Below, one piece after another: positions 46,023 through 54,726 of a DNA stretch of 64,000 nucleotides (position 1 is its first letter; each line of letters begins with the position of its first letter). The position numbers and the translations under genes were made by a program. Source of the DNA: Mycolicibacterium gilvum (lineage in GTDB: Bacteria; Actinomycetota; Actinomycetes; Mycobacteriales; Mycobacteriaceae). A model generated the notes under the pieces. The model ran no database searches. It saw nothing but the letters and a program-made list of their open reading frames with translations, and was not told where the DNA came from. Location: the NCBI RefSeq assembly GCF_900454025.1, contig NZ_UGQM01000001.1, forward strand, positions 5,580,001 through 5,644,000, read 5' to 3'.

Positions 46023-47219
46023 TCAGCCGAGCGAGGCGAGTGCGCGCACCAGCTGATCGACCTCGGCGGCGGTGCTGTAGTGCGCCAGCCCGATGGTGAC
46101 CGCTCCGCCGACGTCGTTGACGCCGATCACGTCGAGGACGCGGGAGTTCGCGTTGGCGATGGCCAGGATGCCGTTGTCGGCCAGCCTCTGCACGACGCGC
46201 TCGGCCGACACGTTGTCGATGGCGAAGGTGAGCACCGGGATGCGGACCTCGGGGCTGCCGATCACCGTCAGCGTCGGAAGCGAGCGCAACGATGTCAGCA
46301 GGTAGTCGAACAGCGCGCTCAGGTACGCCGAGGCCGACCGCATCGACACCGCCAACCGCTCGCGCCGCGACCCCTGTGCCGAATCATCGAGCGTGGCAAG
46401 GTATTCGATGCTCGCCACAACGCCGGCGAGCATGCCGAACTGGTGCGCACCGAGCTCGAGACGGGCCGCACCCGTCGCCGTGGGATCCAGCGAGACCGAA
46501 CCGAACGCGCTGATCAGCGACGGGTCGCGGAAGACCAGCGCCCCGATCGGGGGCCCGCCCCATGCGAGCGCGTTCACCGCGACGACGTCGGCGTCGATTT
46601 CGTTGATGTCGATGAGGCGGTACGGCGCGGCCGCCGAATGGTCGACGATCACCAGACCGTTGACCTCGTGCACCAGCTTGGTGACCTCGCGCAGCTCGGT
46701 GACCGTGCCCAGAGTTGCTGAGGCAGAAGCGATTGCGACGATGCGGGTGGGGCGGCTGACCAGGCTCTCCCACTGCCAGGTGGGCAGCTCGCCGGTCTCG
46801 ATGTCGACCTCGGCCCACTTCACCTGGGCGCCGAACAGGTCGGCCGCGCGCAGCCACGGCGCGATGTTGGCCTCGTCGTCGAGGCGCGTCACGACGACCT
46901 CGTAGCCGAGCCCCACCCGACCCGAGGCCGCGTCGGCCAGCGAGGTCAACAGCACCGCACGGTCGGCGCCGAGCACCACACCCGCCGGATCGGCGTTGAC
47001 CAGATCGGCCACGGCCTGCCGGGCGGCAGCCAGCACCGCGGCGCTGCGCCTGGCGGCGGGATGGGCACTGGAGGTCGTCGGCATCGAGCCGCGGAACGCC
47101 GTCGAGACCGCCCGCCCGACGGAATCGGGAAGAAGCATGCCGTTCTGGGCGTCCATGTGGACCCAGCCGTCGCCCAACGACGGATGCAACCCACGCACCC
47201 GGGCGACGTCAAATGCCAT
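46023..47219 (-). CDS. Class-V aminotransferase / cysteine-desulfurase-like protein (398 aa)
   Basis: Fold-type I PLP enzyme: [19 protein letters not shown] (DEHHAN-like), [18 protein letters not shown] with the PLP Asp, and [20 protein letters not shown], where the usual K of 'SxHK' is replaced by AWGGPP, so the Lys that binds PLP is not obvious. Family members act as cysteine desulfurases or kynureninase-like enzymes. Position equals Rv3778c. The ATG at 47219 has a GAAGGTGAG Shine-Dalgarno. Confidence 0.8.
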   Translation of the reverse strand: MAFDVARVRGLHPSLGDGWVHMDAQNGMLLPDSVGRAVSTAFRGSMPTTSSAHPAARRSAAVLAAARQAVADLVNADPAGVVLGADRAVLLTSLADAASGRVGLGYEVVVTRLDDEANIAPWLRAADLFGAQVKWAEVDIETGELPTWQWESLVSRPTRIVAIASASATLGTVTELREVTKLVHEVNGLVIVDHSAAAPYRLIDINEIDADVVAVNALAWGGPPIGALVFRDPSLISAFGSVSLDPTATGAARLELGAHQFGMLAGVVASIEYLATLDDSAQGSRRERLAVSMRSASAYLSALFDYLLTSLRSLPTLTVIGSPEVRIPVLTFAIDNVSAERVVQRLADNGILAIANANSRVLDVIGVNDVGGAVTIGLAHYSTAAEVDQLVRALASLG

Positions 47220-47576
47220 GCCAACTCACCTTCGTGCGTCTTGGAATCCACCGCACCGCCTCTTCCGGGACGGTCCGGTCCTGCCCGACTTCGCTCTAGT
47301 GCCGCCCGCGACCGAGGGGGCGCGGGTCACCTGCGCAGCCATACTAGTCGAGCCGCCCGACAGCGCGGGGTGTCAGCTGAGCGACCGTTGCTGGCGTGGG
47401 CCGCGGCAATTTTCCTGCGAATTTTCGCGTTTGCCACAACTGCGTCACCGCGGAACGCTCTGCCCACCGGGCCCGAGCACCGGTGACGCGCATCTCACCC
47501 TCGCGGGGCCCCGACACGGTTCGGATCACGGAGCCCGGACGCAACGGGACAGAAAAGCTGGGGCACTCTTAGGGAC
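47220..47576. other. 357-bp intergenic region without a gene
   Basis: Divergent gap between the aminotransferase and bpa. No open frame looks coding. In the M. tuberculosis order I remember, the membrane-protein gene Rv3779 lies here; it is absent. A CACTCT hexamer 7 nt before the bpa ATG may be its -10 box. AT-richer stretch near 47400-47440 and no clear hairpin. Confidence 0.6.
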
Positions 47577-48098
47577 ATGGCTACAAATTCCGATGACGAC
47601 AACATCGAGATCATCGGCAGTGACGACGTCGCAGGCGACATGGACGTCGAGCGCGACGCCGACGGCAAGTCGCTGACCGATCTCGTCGAGCAGCCGGCCA
47701 AGGTGATGCGGATCGGCACGATGATCAAGCAGCTGTTGGAGGAGGTGCGCGCGGCCCCCCTCGACGAGGCGAGCCGCGGTCGCTTGCGCGACATCCACCG
47801 CACCAGCATCTCCGAGCTCGAGGAGGGCCTGGCCCCCGAGCTTCGCGAGGAGCTGGAACGGCTGACCCTGCCGTTCACCGAGGACAGCGTGCCCTCGGAC
47901 GCCGAGCTGCGCATCGCTCAGGCCCAGCTCGTCGGCTGGCTGGAAGGGTTGTTCCACGGCATCCAGACCGCGCTGTTCGCCCAGCAGATGGCGGCGCGCC
48001 AGCAGCTCGAGCAGATGCGCCAGGGTGCGCTGCCGCCCGGCATGGGGGTGCCCGGCCAACGTGGCCCGTCGCATCCGGGCACCGGCCAGTACCTGTGA
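47577..48098 (+). CDS. bpa: Bacterial proteasome activator (173 aa)
   Basis: ATP-independent ring activator that opens the 20S proteasome gate (also PafE; Rv3780). Seen are an acidic disordered N-terminus, a four-helix body (IGTMIKQLLEEVRAAPLDEA, ISELEEGLAPELREELERL, AQLVGWLEGLFHGIQTALFA) and a C-terminal GQYL, the HbYX-like tail that docks on the proteasome. It is followed 7 bp later by wzt, so it may be co-transcribed with galactan export genes. Confidence 0.93.
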   Translation: MATNSDDDNIEIIGSDDVAGDMDVERDADGKSLTDLVEQPAKVMRIGTMIKQLLEEVRAAPLDEASRGRLRDIHRTSISELEEGLAPELREELERLTLPFTEDSVPSDAELRIAQAQLVGWLEGLFHGIQTALFAQQMAARQQLEQMRQGALPPGMGVPGQRGPSHPGTGQYL

Positions 48099-48105
48099 GA
48101 GCCGC

Positions 48106-48924
48106 GTGACCAGACCCGACGACGAACCGTTCATCGAGACCCGCAACGCGTGGGTCGAATTCCCGATCTTCGACGCCAAGACGCGCTCGTTGAAGAAGGC
48201 ATTCCTCGGCAAGGCCGGCGGGGCGATCGGACGCAACGACTCCAACGTCGTCGTCATCGAGGCGCTGCGCGACATCACGCTGTCGCTGAAGATGGGCGAC
48301 CGCGTCGGCCTGGTCGGGCACAACGGCGCGGGCAAGTCGACGCTGCTGCGCCTGCTGTCGGGCATCTACGAGCCGACCAGGGGTGTCGCCGAGGTCCGCG
48401 GACGCGTCGCGCCCGTCTTCGACCTCGGAGTCGGGATGGACCCGGAGATCTCCGGTTTCGAGAACATCCTCATCCGCGGGCTGTTCCTTGGGCAGACGCG
48501 CAAGCAGATGCTCGCGAAGGTCGACGAGATCGCCGAGTTCACCGAGCTCGGCGACTATCTGAACATGCCGCTGCGCACGTATTCGACGGGTATGCGGGTG
48601 CGCCTGGCGATGGGCGTGGTCACCAGCATCGACCCCGAGATCCTGCTGCTCGACGAAGGTATCGGCGCGGTGGACGCGGAGTTCCTGAAGAAGGCGCAGA
48701 CGCGGCTGGCAGATCTGGTGGCGCGGTCGGGGATCCTGGTGTTCGCCAGCCATTCCAACGAGTTCCTCGCCCGGCTGTGCGACACCGCGATGTGGATCGA
48801 CCACGGCACCATCAAGCTGCAGGGTGAGATCGAGGACGTCGTGCGCGCGTACGAGGGCGAGGACGCCGCGCGGCATGTGCGCGAGGTACTCGAGGAGAAC
48901 AAGCGGGAAAACCGGTCCGCATGA
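48106..48924 (+). CDS. wzt: Galactan ABC exporter ATP-binding subunit (272 aa)
   Basis: Wzt-type ATPase: Walker A LVGHNGAGKSTLLRLLSGIY (cut at GHNGAGKST), signature TYSTGMRVRLAMG, Walker B ILLLDEGIGAVD. It lacks the C-terminal carbohydrate-binding domain. With Wzm it flips lipid-linked galactan across the membrane (Rv3781 position). GTG 48106 lies 7 bp after bpa; the stop overlaps glfT1 by 4 bp. Confidence 0.92.
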   Translation: MTRPDDEPFIETRNAWVEFPIFDAKTRSLKKAFLGKAGGAIGRNDSNVVVIEALRDITLSLKMGDRVGLVGHNGAGKSTLLRLLSGIYEPTRGVAEVRGRVAPVFDLGVGMDPEISGFENILIRGLFLGQTRKQMLAKVDEIAEFTELGDYLNMPLRTYSTGMRVRLAMGVVTSIDPEILLLDEGIGAVDAEFLKKAQTRLADLVARSGILVFASHSNEFLARLCDTAMWIDHGTIKLQGEIEDVVRAYEGEDAARHVREVLEENKRENRSA

Positions 48925-49835
48925 CGGAGACCATAGTCGCCGTCGTCGTCACCCACCGCCGCCCCGACGAGCTCGCGAAGTCTCTGGACGCGGTCTGCGC
49001 GCAGAGCCGCCGGCCGGACCACCTGATCGTCGTCGACAACGACCACGACGAGCGCGTGCGCGATCTCGTTGCCGGACAACCGGTTCCGACGACCTACCTA
49101 GGCTCGCGCCGAAACCTGGGCGGTGCGGGAGGATTCGCGCTCGGCATGCTGCACGCGCTGAGCCTCGGCGCCGACTGGATCTGGCTCGCCGACGACGACG
49201 GTCGGCCGCAGAACTCCGAGGTGCTCACGACGCTGCTGGACTGCGCCGAACGGCACGGTCTCGCCGAGGTGTCGCCGATGATCTGCGATCTCGACAATCC
49301 CGACAAGCTCGCGTTCCCGCTGCGGCGCGGCCTGTCGTGGCGGCGCTACGTCAGTGAACTCCGCGTCGAGTCCGAACTGCCCGACCTGATGCCGGGGATC
49401 TCACATCTGTTCAACGGCGCGCTCTTTCGCGCCGAGACGCTCGAGGCGGTCGGCGTGCCCGACCTGCGACTGTTCTTCCGCGGCGACGAAACCGAGGTGC
49501 ACCGCCGACTGCTGCGCTCCGGCCTGCCGTTCGGGACCTGCCTGCAGGCGGTCTATCTGCATCCGCAGGGCGGTGACGAGTTCAAGCCGATCCTCGGCGG
49601 CAAGATGCACGCCCAGTACCCGGACAACGACACCAAGCGCTACTTCACCTATCGCAACCGCGGCTACCTGCAGGCTCAGCCCGGCATGCGCAAGCTGCTG
49701 CTCCAGGAGTGGCTGCGCTACGGCTGGTATTTTCTGATCTCCCGGCGCGACCCCGCGGGCCTGCGTGAATGGATCCGCCTGCGCCGCTTGGGTCGTCGTG
49801 AACGATTCTCCCGGGGCGAAAGGCTTCAACGATGA
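48921..49835 (+). CDS. glfT1: Galactofuranosyltransferase GlfT1 (304 aa)
   Basis: GT2-family enzyme that adds the first two galactofuranose residues to the decaprenyl-PP-GlcNAc-Rha linker of arabinogalactan. N-terminal VAVVVTHRRPDELAKSLDAV, metal-binding WIWLADDDGRP (DDD), catalytic-side FFRGDETEVHRRLL, and the nearby GGDEFKPI. ATG 48921 is coupled to wzt (ATGA) and the stop to wzm (ATGA), so the three form one translational unit. Matches Rv3782. Confidence 0.93.
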   Translation: MTETIVAVVVTHRRPDELAKSLDAVCAQSRRPDHLIVVDNDHDERVRDLVAGQPVPTTYLGSRRNLGGAGGFALGMLHALSLGADWIWLADDDGRPQNSEVLTTLLDCAERHGLAEVSPMICDLDNPDKLAFPLRRGLSWRRYVSELRVESELPDLMPGISHLFNGALFRAETLEAVGVPDLRLFFRGDETEVHRRLLRSGLPFGTCLQAVYLHPQGGDEFKPILGGKMHAQYPDNDTKRYFTYRNRGYLQAQPGMRKLLLQEWLRYGWYFLISRRDPAGLREWIRLRRLGRRERFSRGERLQR

Positions 49836-50662
49836 CGATCATGGATGCGGCCGCCCGGTCCCGCACGTTCGGGCGGGCGTGGGGCGATCTGGTCGCCGGC
49901 TTCGGCAAGCGCGAACTCTGGCTGCACCTGGGGTGGCAGGACATCAAGCAGCGCTACCGCCGCTCGGTGCTCGGACCGTTCTGGATCACCATCGCCACCG
50001 GCACCACCGCCGTCGCGATGGGCGGACTGTACTCGATGCTGTTCAAACTCGAACTGTCCGAGCATCTTCCGTACGTGACTCTCGGCCTGATCGTGTGGAA
50101 TCTGATCAACGCGTCGATCCTCGAAGGTGCCGACGTCTTCGTCGCCAACGAGGGCCTGATCAAACAGCTGCCGACGCCGCTGTCTGTGCACGTCTACCGG
50201 CTGGTGTGGCGGCAGATGCTGTTGTTCGCCCACAACATCATCATTTTCGTGATCATCGCGATCATCTATCCGAAGCCGTGGTCGTGGGCCGACCTGTCCG
50301 TGATTCCGGCGCTGCTGTTGCTCGCGCTGAACTGCGTCTGGGTGGCACTGTGTTTCGGCATTCTGGCGACCCGCTACCGCGACATCAGCCCTCTGCTGGG
50401 CAGCCTTGTGCAGCTGCTGTTCTTCATGACGCCGATCATCTGGAACGAGTCGACGCTGCAGGCCCAGGGCGCGGGCGGGTGGGCCAAGATCGTCGAGCTC
50501 AACCCGCTGCTGCATTACCTCGACATCGTGCGTGCGCCGCTGTTGGGCGCCGAGCAGGAGCTGCGGCACTGGGTGGTGGTGCTGGTGCTCACCGTCGTCG
50601 GGTGGGGTTTCGCGGCACTGGCGATGCGCCAGTACCGGGCCCGGGTCGCGTACTGGGTCTGA
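49832..50662 (+). CDS. wzm: Galactan ABC exporter permease (276 aa)
   Basis: ABC-2-type permease with six predicted helices (e.g. FWITIATGTTAVAMGGLYSM, NIIIFVIIAIIYPKPW, FGILATRYRDISPLLGSLV). N-terminal amphipathic segment before LHLGWQDIKQRYRRSVLGPFW, the Wzm-type coupling region. Partner of Wzt. Matches Rv3783. It converges on the next gene with 3 bp between stops. Confidence 0.92.
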   Translation: MTIMDAAARSRTFGRAWGDLVAGFGKRELWLHLGWQDIKQRYRRSVLGPFWITIATGTTAVAMGGLYSMLFKLELSEHLPYVTLGLIVWNLINASILEGADVFVANEGLIKQLPTPLSVHVYRLVWRQMLLFAHNIIIFVIIAIIYPKPWSWADLSVIPALLLLALNCVWVALCFGILATRYRDISPLLGSLVQLLFFMTPIIWNESTLQAQGAGGWAKIVELNPLLHYLDIVRAPLLGAEQELRHWVVVLVLTVVGWGFAALAMRQYRARVAYWV

Positions 50663-50665
50663 CGC

Positions 50666-51109
50666 TCAGCTCGACAGTCCGGTGACCTCGGGCTCGGGCC
50701 CGAACACGAACCGGCGGCCCGTCAGCGTCTGCGGCGTGATGCGCACGAAGCGTTCCTTCTGCGTCGCGATCCACGGGTACAGCCCTCCGCGGCGCGCCTC
50801 GGCGATCTCGTTGGAGGTCGCCAGCAGCCGCGCCTTGCCCCGCACGACCACGCTCCAGCCTTCCGCGACGTTGTGGTCGTCGGCCTCGAACACCACGTAC
50901 TCGTTGAGCGCCGCCGTCAGCAGCTTGGTGCCTTCCGCGGTGCGGAACAGCAGCGTGTTCTTCTGCACGACGAAGTTGACGGGGAAGATCTCGGTCCAGC
51001 CGTTGACGGTGGTGACCAGCCGGCCGAGCGACACACTGCCCAGCAGGTCCCAGCTCTCCGACTCGGACAGCTCGGTGACGGGTGCGTCTGATGAGGTCTT
51101 TGCGTCCAT
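50666..51109 (-). CDS. Pyridoxamine-5'-phosphate-oxidase-like FMN protein (147 aa)
   Basis: Split-barrel flavin/F420-type fold: LGRLVTTVNGWTEIFPVNFVVQ, LLFRTAEGTKLLTA, and WSVVVRGKARLLATSNEIAE. Such proteins in mycobacteria act on FMN or F420 substrates or bind haem; none is assigned. The IS701-family element is inserted 34 bp upstream of its ATG, so its promoter has probably been separated or replaced. Confidence 0.8.
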   Translation of the reverse strand: MDAKTSSDAPVTELSESESWDLLGSVSLGRLVTTVNGWTEIFPVNFVVQKNTLLFRTAEGTKLLTAALNEYVVFEADDHNVAEGWSVVVRGKARLLATSNEIAEARRGGLYPWIATQKERFVRITPQTLTGRRFVFGPEPEVTGLSS

Positions 51110-51142
51110 GAGTTCATGGTCGTCCCGACGCCGGTCGCACCC

Positions 51143-51146
51143 CTAG
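51143..51146. repeat. Target duplication CTAG, left copy
   Basis: CTAG precedes the element at 51143-51146; the second copy is at 52573-52576. Confidence 0.75.
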
Positions 51147-52572
51147 TACTACAGCCGTAGATCGTTGCTCGTCGGCGTGTTTGCCTTGCTGGATTGGGTG
51201 ACCGCGGCATCGTTCGGAGTTTGTGAGAACTAACGATGATGCCGCGGTCGCCGCGGCTTACAGGGTAGACGTTGATCGGTGGCGAAGTGGCTTTGATGAG
51301 GTGCTGGATCGGGTCGCGTCACGGTTCGCTCGGTGCGAGCCGCTGCGCAACGCCGGCGCGTTGATGCTCGGGTTGGTCTGTGACATTGACCGTAAGAACT
51401 GTTGGACGCTGGCCGAGCGTTGCGGCCACAGCAGCCCGGACCGGATGCAGCATCTGCTGGCGCGGGCGAAGTGGGACGCCGAGGGAGTGCGTGATGATCT
51501 TCGCGCCTACGTGGTCGACCACCTCGGCGATGACGAGGCGATCCTGATCGTCGATGAGACTGGAGACGTGAAGAAGGGCACTCATACCGTCGGGACTCAG
51601 CGCCAGTACACCGGTACCGCGGGCAGGATCGAAAACGCCCAAGTCGCTGTGTATTTGGCCTATGCGGGGCCCAACAGTCACGCACTGGTGGACCGCGAGC
51701 TATACCTGCCGAAGTCGTGGATCGACGACTCGGAACGCCGTCAGTGCGCCGGGGTGCCCACCGATGTCGAGTTCGCCACCAAACCTGCGCTGGCCGAGCG
51801 GATGATCACTCGTGCTGTGGCCGCCGGAGTCCCTGCGCGATGGGCCACCGGCGACGAGGTCTACGGCGCCGACCCCGACCTGCGCGCCGCGATCGCCGCC
51901 CAGGGGCTGGGCTATGTGCTGGCCGTCGGGTCCAATCGCACCGTCACCACCAGTACGGGCAGCCAGCGAGTAGACGAGCTTGCCCGGTCTCTGCCGCGGC
52001 GGGCCTGGCGGCGCGTCAGCGCCGGAACCGGCGCCAAGGGCCAACGCTGGTACTCCTGGACGTTGGTCGAAATCACCGACGCCGAGCCCGGCCACCATCA
52101 CCTGCTGGTGCGCCGCAACGACAAGACCGCTGAATTGGCCTATTACCGCTGCTACAGCCCCAATCCGGTCACCCTGGCCGACTACGTACGGGTCGCCGGG
52201 CGGCGCTGGAAGGTCGAGGAATCGTTTCAAGCCGGCAAGGGCCTGGCCGGGCTCGACGAGCACCAGGTACGGACCTGGACCTCTTGGCACCGCTGGGTCA
52301 CCCTATCCATGCTTGCCCATGCCTTCCTCGTCGTCACGACCGCCGCTCAACGGCGCAGCGACGAACCCGACGACCAGACCGGCCAGACACTGATCACGTT
52401 GACAGTCAATGAATTCCGCAGACTCTTCATCGCCCTGGTATTGCAGCCGCTACACGCGGTTGCCGACGTCCTCGCCTGGTCCACCTGGCGGCGACGACAT
52501 CAAACGAGAGCCCGCACCTACCATTACCGCAAACAACATCAACAACAATGAACGCTATCTACGGCTGTAGTA
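51147..52572 (+). mobile_element. IS701-family insertion sequence (1,426 bp)
   Basis: Perfect 16-bp terminal inverted repeats (51147-51162 TACTACAGCCGTAGAT and 52557-52572, its complement) enclose one intact transposase gene. A CTAG direct duplication flanks both ends, as expected of this family's 4-bp YTAR-type target. Joining the flanks recreates CCCTAGGG, so the repeats seem to extend to 22 bp only because the target was itself palindromic. Confidence 0.9.
51223..52551 (+). CDS. IS701-family DDE transposase (442 aa)
   Basis: DDE nuclease residues visible: first Asp in AILIVDETGDVKKGTHTVG, second Asp in ARWATGDEVYGADPDL, Glu in RWKVEESFQAGKGLAGLDEH. The C-terminus is basic. Intact and of family length. 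GTG start at 51223, 76 bp inside the left repeat, without an obvious Shine-Dalgarno. Probably active. Confidence 0.92.
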   Translation: MRTNDDAAVAAAYRVDVDRWRSGFDEVLDRVASRFARCEPLRNAGALMLGLVCDIDRKNCWTLAERCGHSSPDRMQHLLARAKWDAEGVRDDLRAYVVDHLGDDEAILIVDETGDVKKGTHTVGTQRQYTGTAGRIENAQVAVYLAYAGPNSHALVDRELYLPKSWIDDSERRQCAGVPTDVEFATKPALAERMITRAVAAGVPARWATGDEVYGADPDLRAAIAAQGLGYVLAVGSNRTVTTSTGSQRVDELARSLPRRAWRRVSAGTGAKGQRWYSWTLVEITDAEPGHHHLLVRRNDKTAELAYYRCYSPNPVTLADYVRVAGRRWKVEESFQAGKGLAGLDEHQVRTWTSWHRWVTLSMLAHAFLVVTTAAQRRSDEPDDQTGQTLITLTVNEFRRLFIALVLQPLHAVADVLAWSTWRRRHQTRARTYHYRKQHQQQ

Positions 52573-52576
52573 CTAG
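52573..52576. repeat. Target duplication CTAG, right copy
   Basis: Second CTAG copy, directly after the right inverted repeat. Confidence 0.75.
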
Positions 52577-52616
52577 GGTCCAAAGGCACTTCTCTGCTCC
52601 CGGCGCCTGCTCCCGC

Positions 52617-52681
52617 CCGCCGAACTTGCATTCCAGCAGGGCCTTACTCGAAGTTCTTCTGCTGGAATGCAATTTCGGCGG
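52617..52681. repeat. 65-bp palindrome (23-bp arms, one mismatch)
   Basis: Arms 52617-52639 and 52659-52681 pair with a single mismatch (52625/52673) around a 19-nt loop; the inner 14 bp are perfect (TTGCATTCCAGCAG and complement). It lies 4 bp after the AhpD-like gene stop, so terminator, mRNA stabiliser or a small mobile palindrome are possible. There is no T run after it. Confidence 0.8.
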
Positions 52682-52685
52682 CGTT

Positions 52686-53147
52686 TCAGCGGCGCGGCGG
52701 GGGCGTGCGGACCGCGGCGTTGATGCGGTTCCAGGCGTTGATGGTCACGGCCATCGCGATGACCTGACCGAGTTCCCGATCCGAGAAAACCGCCGCCGCG
52801 TCCTCGTAGACGTCGTCGGAGACGCCGGCGTGGCCGAGTTCGGTGATCGCCTCGGTCAATGCCAGCGCGGCGCGCTCGGCGTCGTCGAACACACCTGCGG
52901 CCTCGGCCCACGCTGAGAGGAGATCGAGCTTCTGCTCGCTGACGCCGATCTTGCGGGCATCGCGGGTGTGCATGTCCAGGCAGAACGCGCACCGGTTCAT
53001 CTGGGAGGCGCGGATCTTGATGAGTTCACCCAGCGCCGGGTCGACATCCTTGGCCGCTGCCGTGGACAGCACCATCATCGCGTCGTAGAGCTCGGGGGAC
53101 GCCTTGTAGATCTTCAGGCGGGACCGGGTGGCGAGTATCTGTGTCAT
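52686..53147 (-). CDS. AhpD/carboxymuconolactone-decarboxylase-family protein (153 aa)
   Basis: Peroxidatic motif MNRCAFCLDMHTRDARKIG (CxxC with His four residues on), as in AhpD-like proteins, preceded by LGELIKIRASQ and followed by LDLLSAWAEA. Likely a thiol-dependent peroxidase or a related disulfide enzyme. ATG 53147 is set by minus-strand TACTGT (53160-53155) exactly 7 nt upstream. The MocR regulator lies divergently 47 bp away and may control it. Confidence 0.85.
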   Translation of the reverse strand: MTQILATRSRLKIYKASPELYDAMMVLSTAAAKDVDPALGELIKIRASQMNRCAFCLDMHTRDARKIGVSEQKLDLLSAWAEAAGVFDDAERAALALTEAITELGHAGVSDDVYEDAAAVFSDRELGQVIAMAVTINAWNRINAAVRTPPPRR

Positions 53148-53154
53148 GTCGTCG

Positions 53155-53160
53155 ACAGTA
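53155..53160 (-). promoter_or_regulatory. -10 box TACTGT for the AhpD-like gene
   Basis: Minus-strand TACTGT, 7 nt, ATG 53147. Confidence 0.55.
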
Positions 53161-53194
53161 GGGCCGCAATGACCCACGATGATGGTTCAATTCG

Positions 53195-54619
53195 GTGGTG
53201 AGTTCGTGGTCCAATTCCGGTTCGCGGGATCTCCACCTGGATCTTCGCGAGGCGCTCCGACCGGGAGCGCGCGGCAATAGGAACGCGTTGGTCGCCGCGT
53301 TGCGCGAGGCCGTCCGGTCAGGACGACTGTCTGCGGGTACGACACTGCCGCCCTCGCGGGCGCTGGCCGCCGACCTCGGACTCGCGCGCAACACCGTCGC
53401 CGACGCGTATGCAGAACTCGTCGCCGAGGGCTGGCTGGCCTCGCGCCAGGGCGCAGGCACCTGGGTGGTCGACACGGCGCGTGCGTCGTCGCAGCCCCCA
53501 CCGGTACCACCCCGACCACACGGCGCCCGGGTCGCGCCCGTACACAACCTCATGCCGGGGTCGCCCGACGTCGCCGAGTTCCCCCGCAGTCAGTGGGCAG
53601 CATCGGCGCGCAGGGCGCTCACGCATGCCCCCACCGACGCGTTCCGCATGGGAGACCCCCGCGGCCGCCCCGAATTGCGTTCTGCCCTGGCCGAATACCT
53701 CGCGCGGGCGCGTGGTGTGCGTACGTCGCCGGAGTCCCTCGTGATCTGCGCCGGCGTCCGGCACGCCGTCGAACTCCTGGCCAGGACGCTGGGAGGACCG
53801 GTCGCGGTCGAGGCCTACGGACTGTTCGTCTTCCGGGACGCCATCGCCGCGTGCGGTGTGCAGACGGTGCCGATCGGGGTGGACGACGACGGCGCGGTGA
53901 TCGCCGACCTCGACGACACCTCTGCCCGATCCGTGCTCCTCACCCCGGCCCACCACAATCCGCTCGGCATGCCCCTGCACCCGTCCCGTCGCGCTGCCGT
54001 CATCGAATGGGCCACGCGCACAGGGGGTTACATTCTCGACGACGATTACGACGGCGAGTTCCGCTACGACCGTCAACCCGTGGGAGCCCTGCAGGCGCTG
54101 CGGCCCGATCGGGTCGCATACCTCGGCTCGACGAGCAAGAGTCTGTCGCAGGCGCTGCGGCTGGGCTGGATGGCTCTGCCGGCGGAACTCGTCGACCGGG
54201 TCGTGGAAACCGCCGGTGGGCAACAGTTTCACGTCGACGTCGTGTCGCAGCTGACCCTCGCCGATTTCCTCACCGCCGGCCATTACGACCGACACATCCG
54301 CCGGATGCGCATGCGCTACCGGCGACGCCGCGACATGCTGGTGTCTGCCCTGTCCCCGTTCGCCGTCGGGATCGGCGGCTTGGCGGCCGGGGTCAATCTG
54401 CTGGTGACCCTGCCGGACGGCGCCGAGCCCGAACTGATCCGCCGCGCGGGCGAGGCCGGTATCGCGCTGATCGGGTTGTCGATGATGCGGCATCCGCGGG
54501 CGGGCTCCGGTGTCGCGGAGCGCGACGGCCTGATCGTCGGGTTCGCCGCGGCACCCGAACACGCTTTTCCTGCAGCGGTTTCCGCACTGTGCGAGGTGCT
54601 GCGAGCCAGCGGGCTGTAG
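53195..54619 (+). CDS. MocR-type regulator (GntR HTH plus aminotransferase domain, 474 aa)
   Basis: N-terminal winged helix of GntR type (LVAALREAVRSGRLSAGTTL, PPSRALAADLGLARNTVADAY), then a type-I aminotransferase domain with PLP-Lys in YLGSTSKSLSQALRLGW and LTPAHHNPLGMPL. MocR/PdxR proteins sense PLP or an amino compound and control a nearby gene. Divergent from the AhpD-like gene by 47 bp. Start at GTG 53195 or 53198, adjacent codons. Confidence 0.9.
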   Translation: MVSSWSNSGSRDLHLDLREALRPGARGNRNALVAALREAVRSGRLSAGTTLPPSRALAADLGLARNTVADAYAELVAEGWLASRQGAGTWVVDTARASSQPPPVPPRPHGARVAPVHNLMPGSPDVAEFPRSQWAASARRALTHAPTDAFRMGDPRGRPELRSALAEYLARARGVRTSPESLVICAGVRHAVELLARTLGGPVAVEAYGLFVFRDAIAACGVQTVPIGVDDDGAVIADLDDTSARSVLLTPAHHNPLGMPLHPSRRAAVIEWATRTGGYILDDDYDGEFRYDRQPVGALQALRPDRVAYLGSTSKSLSQALRLGWMALPAELVDRVVETAGGQQFHVDVVSQLTLADFLTAGHYDRHIRRMRMRYRRRRDMLVSALSPFAVGIGGLAAGVNLLVTLPDGAEPELIRRAGEAGIALIGLSMMRHPRAGSGVAERDGLIVGFAAAPEHAFPAAVSALCEVLRASGL

Positions 54620-54713
54620 CTTCGCGGGACGGCCGATCCGGGGTCGGTTATCCACAAACCCGAATTGATCCACCGCCGGCCAAGATCCGCCTCGACCCGT
54701 CACACCCCGCCGG

Positions 54714-54719
54714 TAGACT
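54714..54719 (+). promoter_or_regulatory. -10 box TAGACT for the HNH gene
   Basis: TAGACT, 7 nt, ATG 54727. Confidence 0.55.
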
Positions 54720-54726
54720 CGCACAC

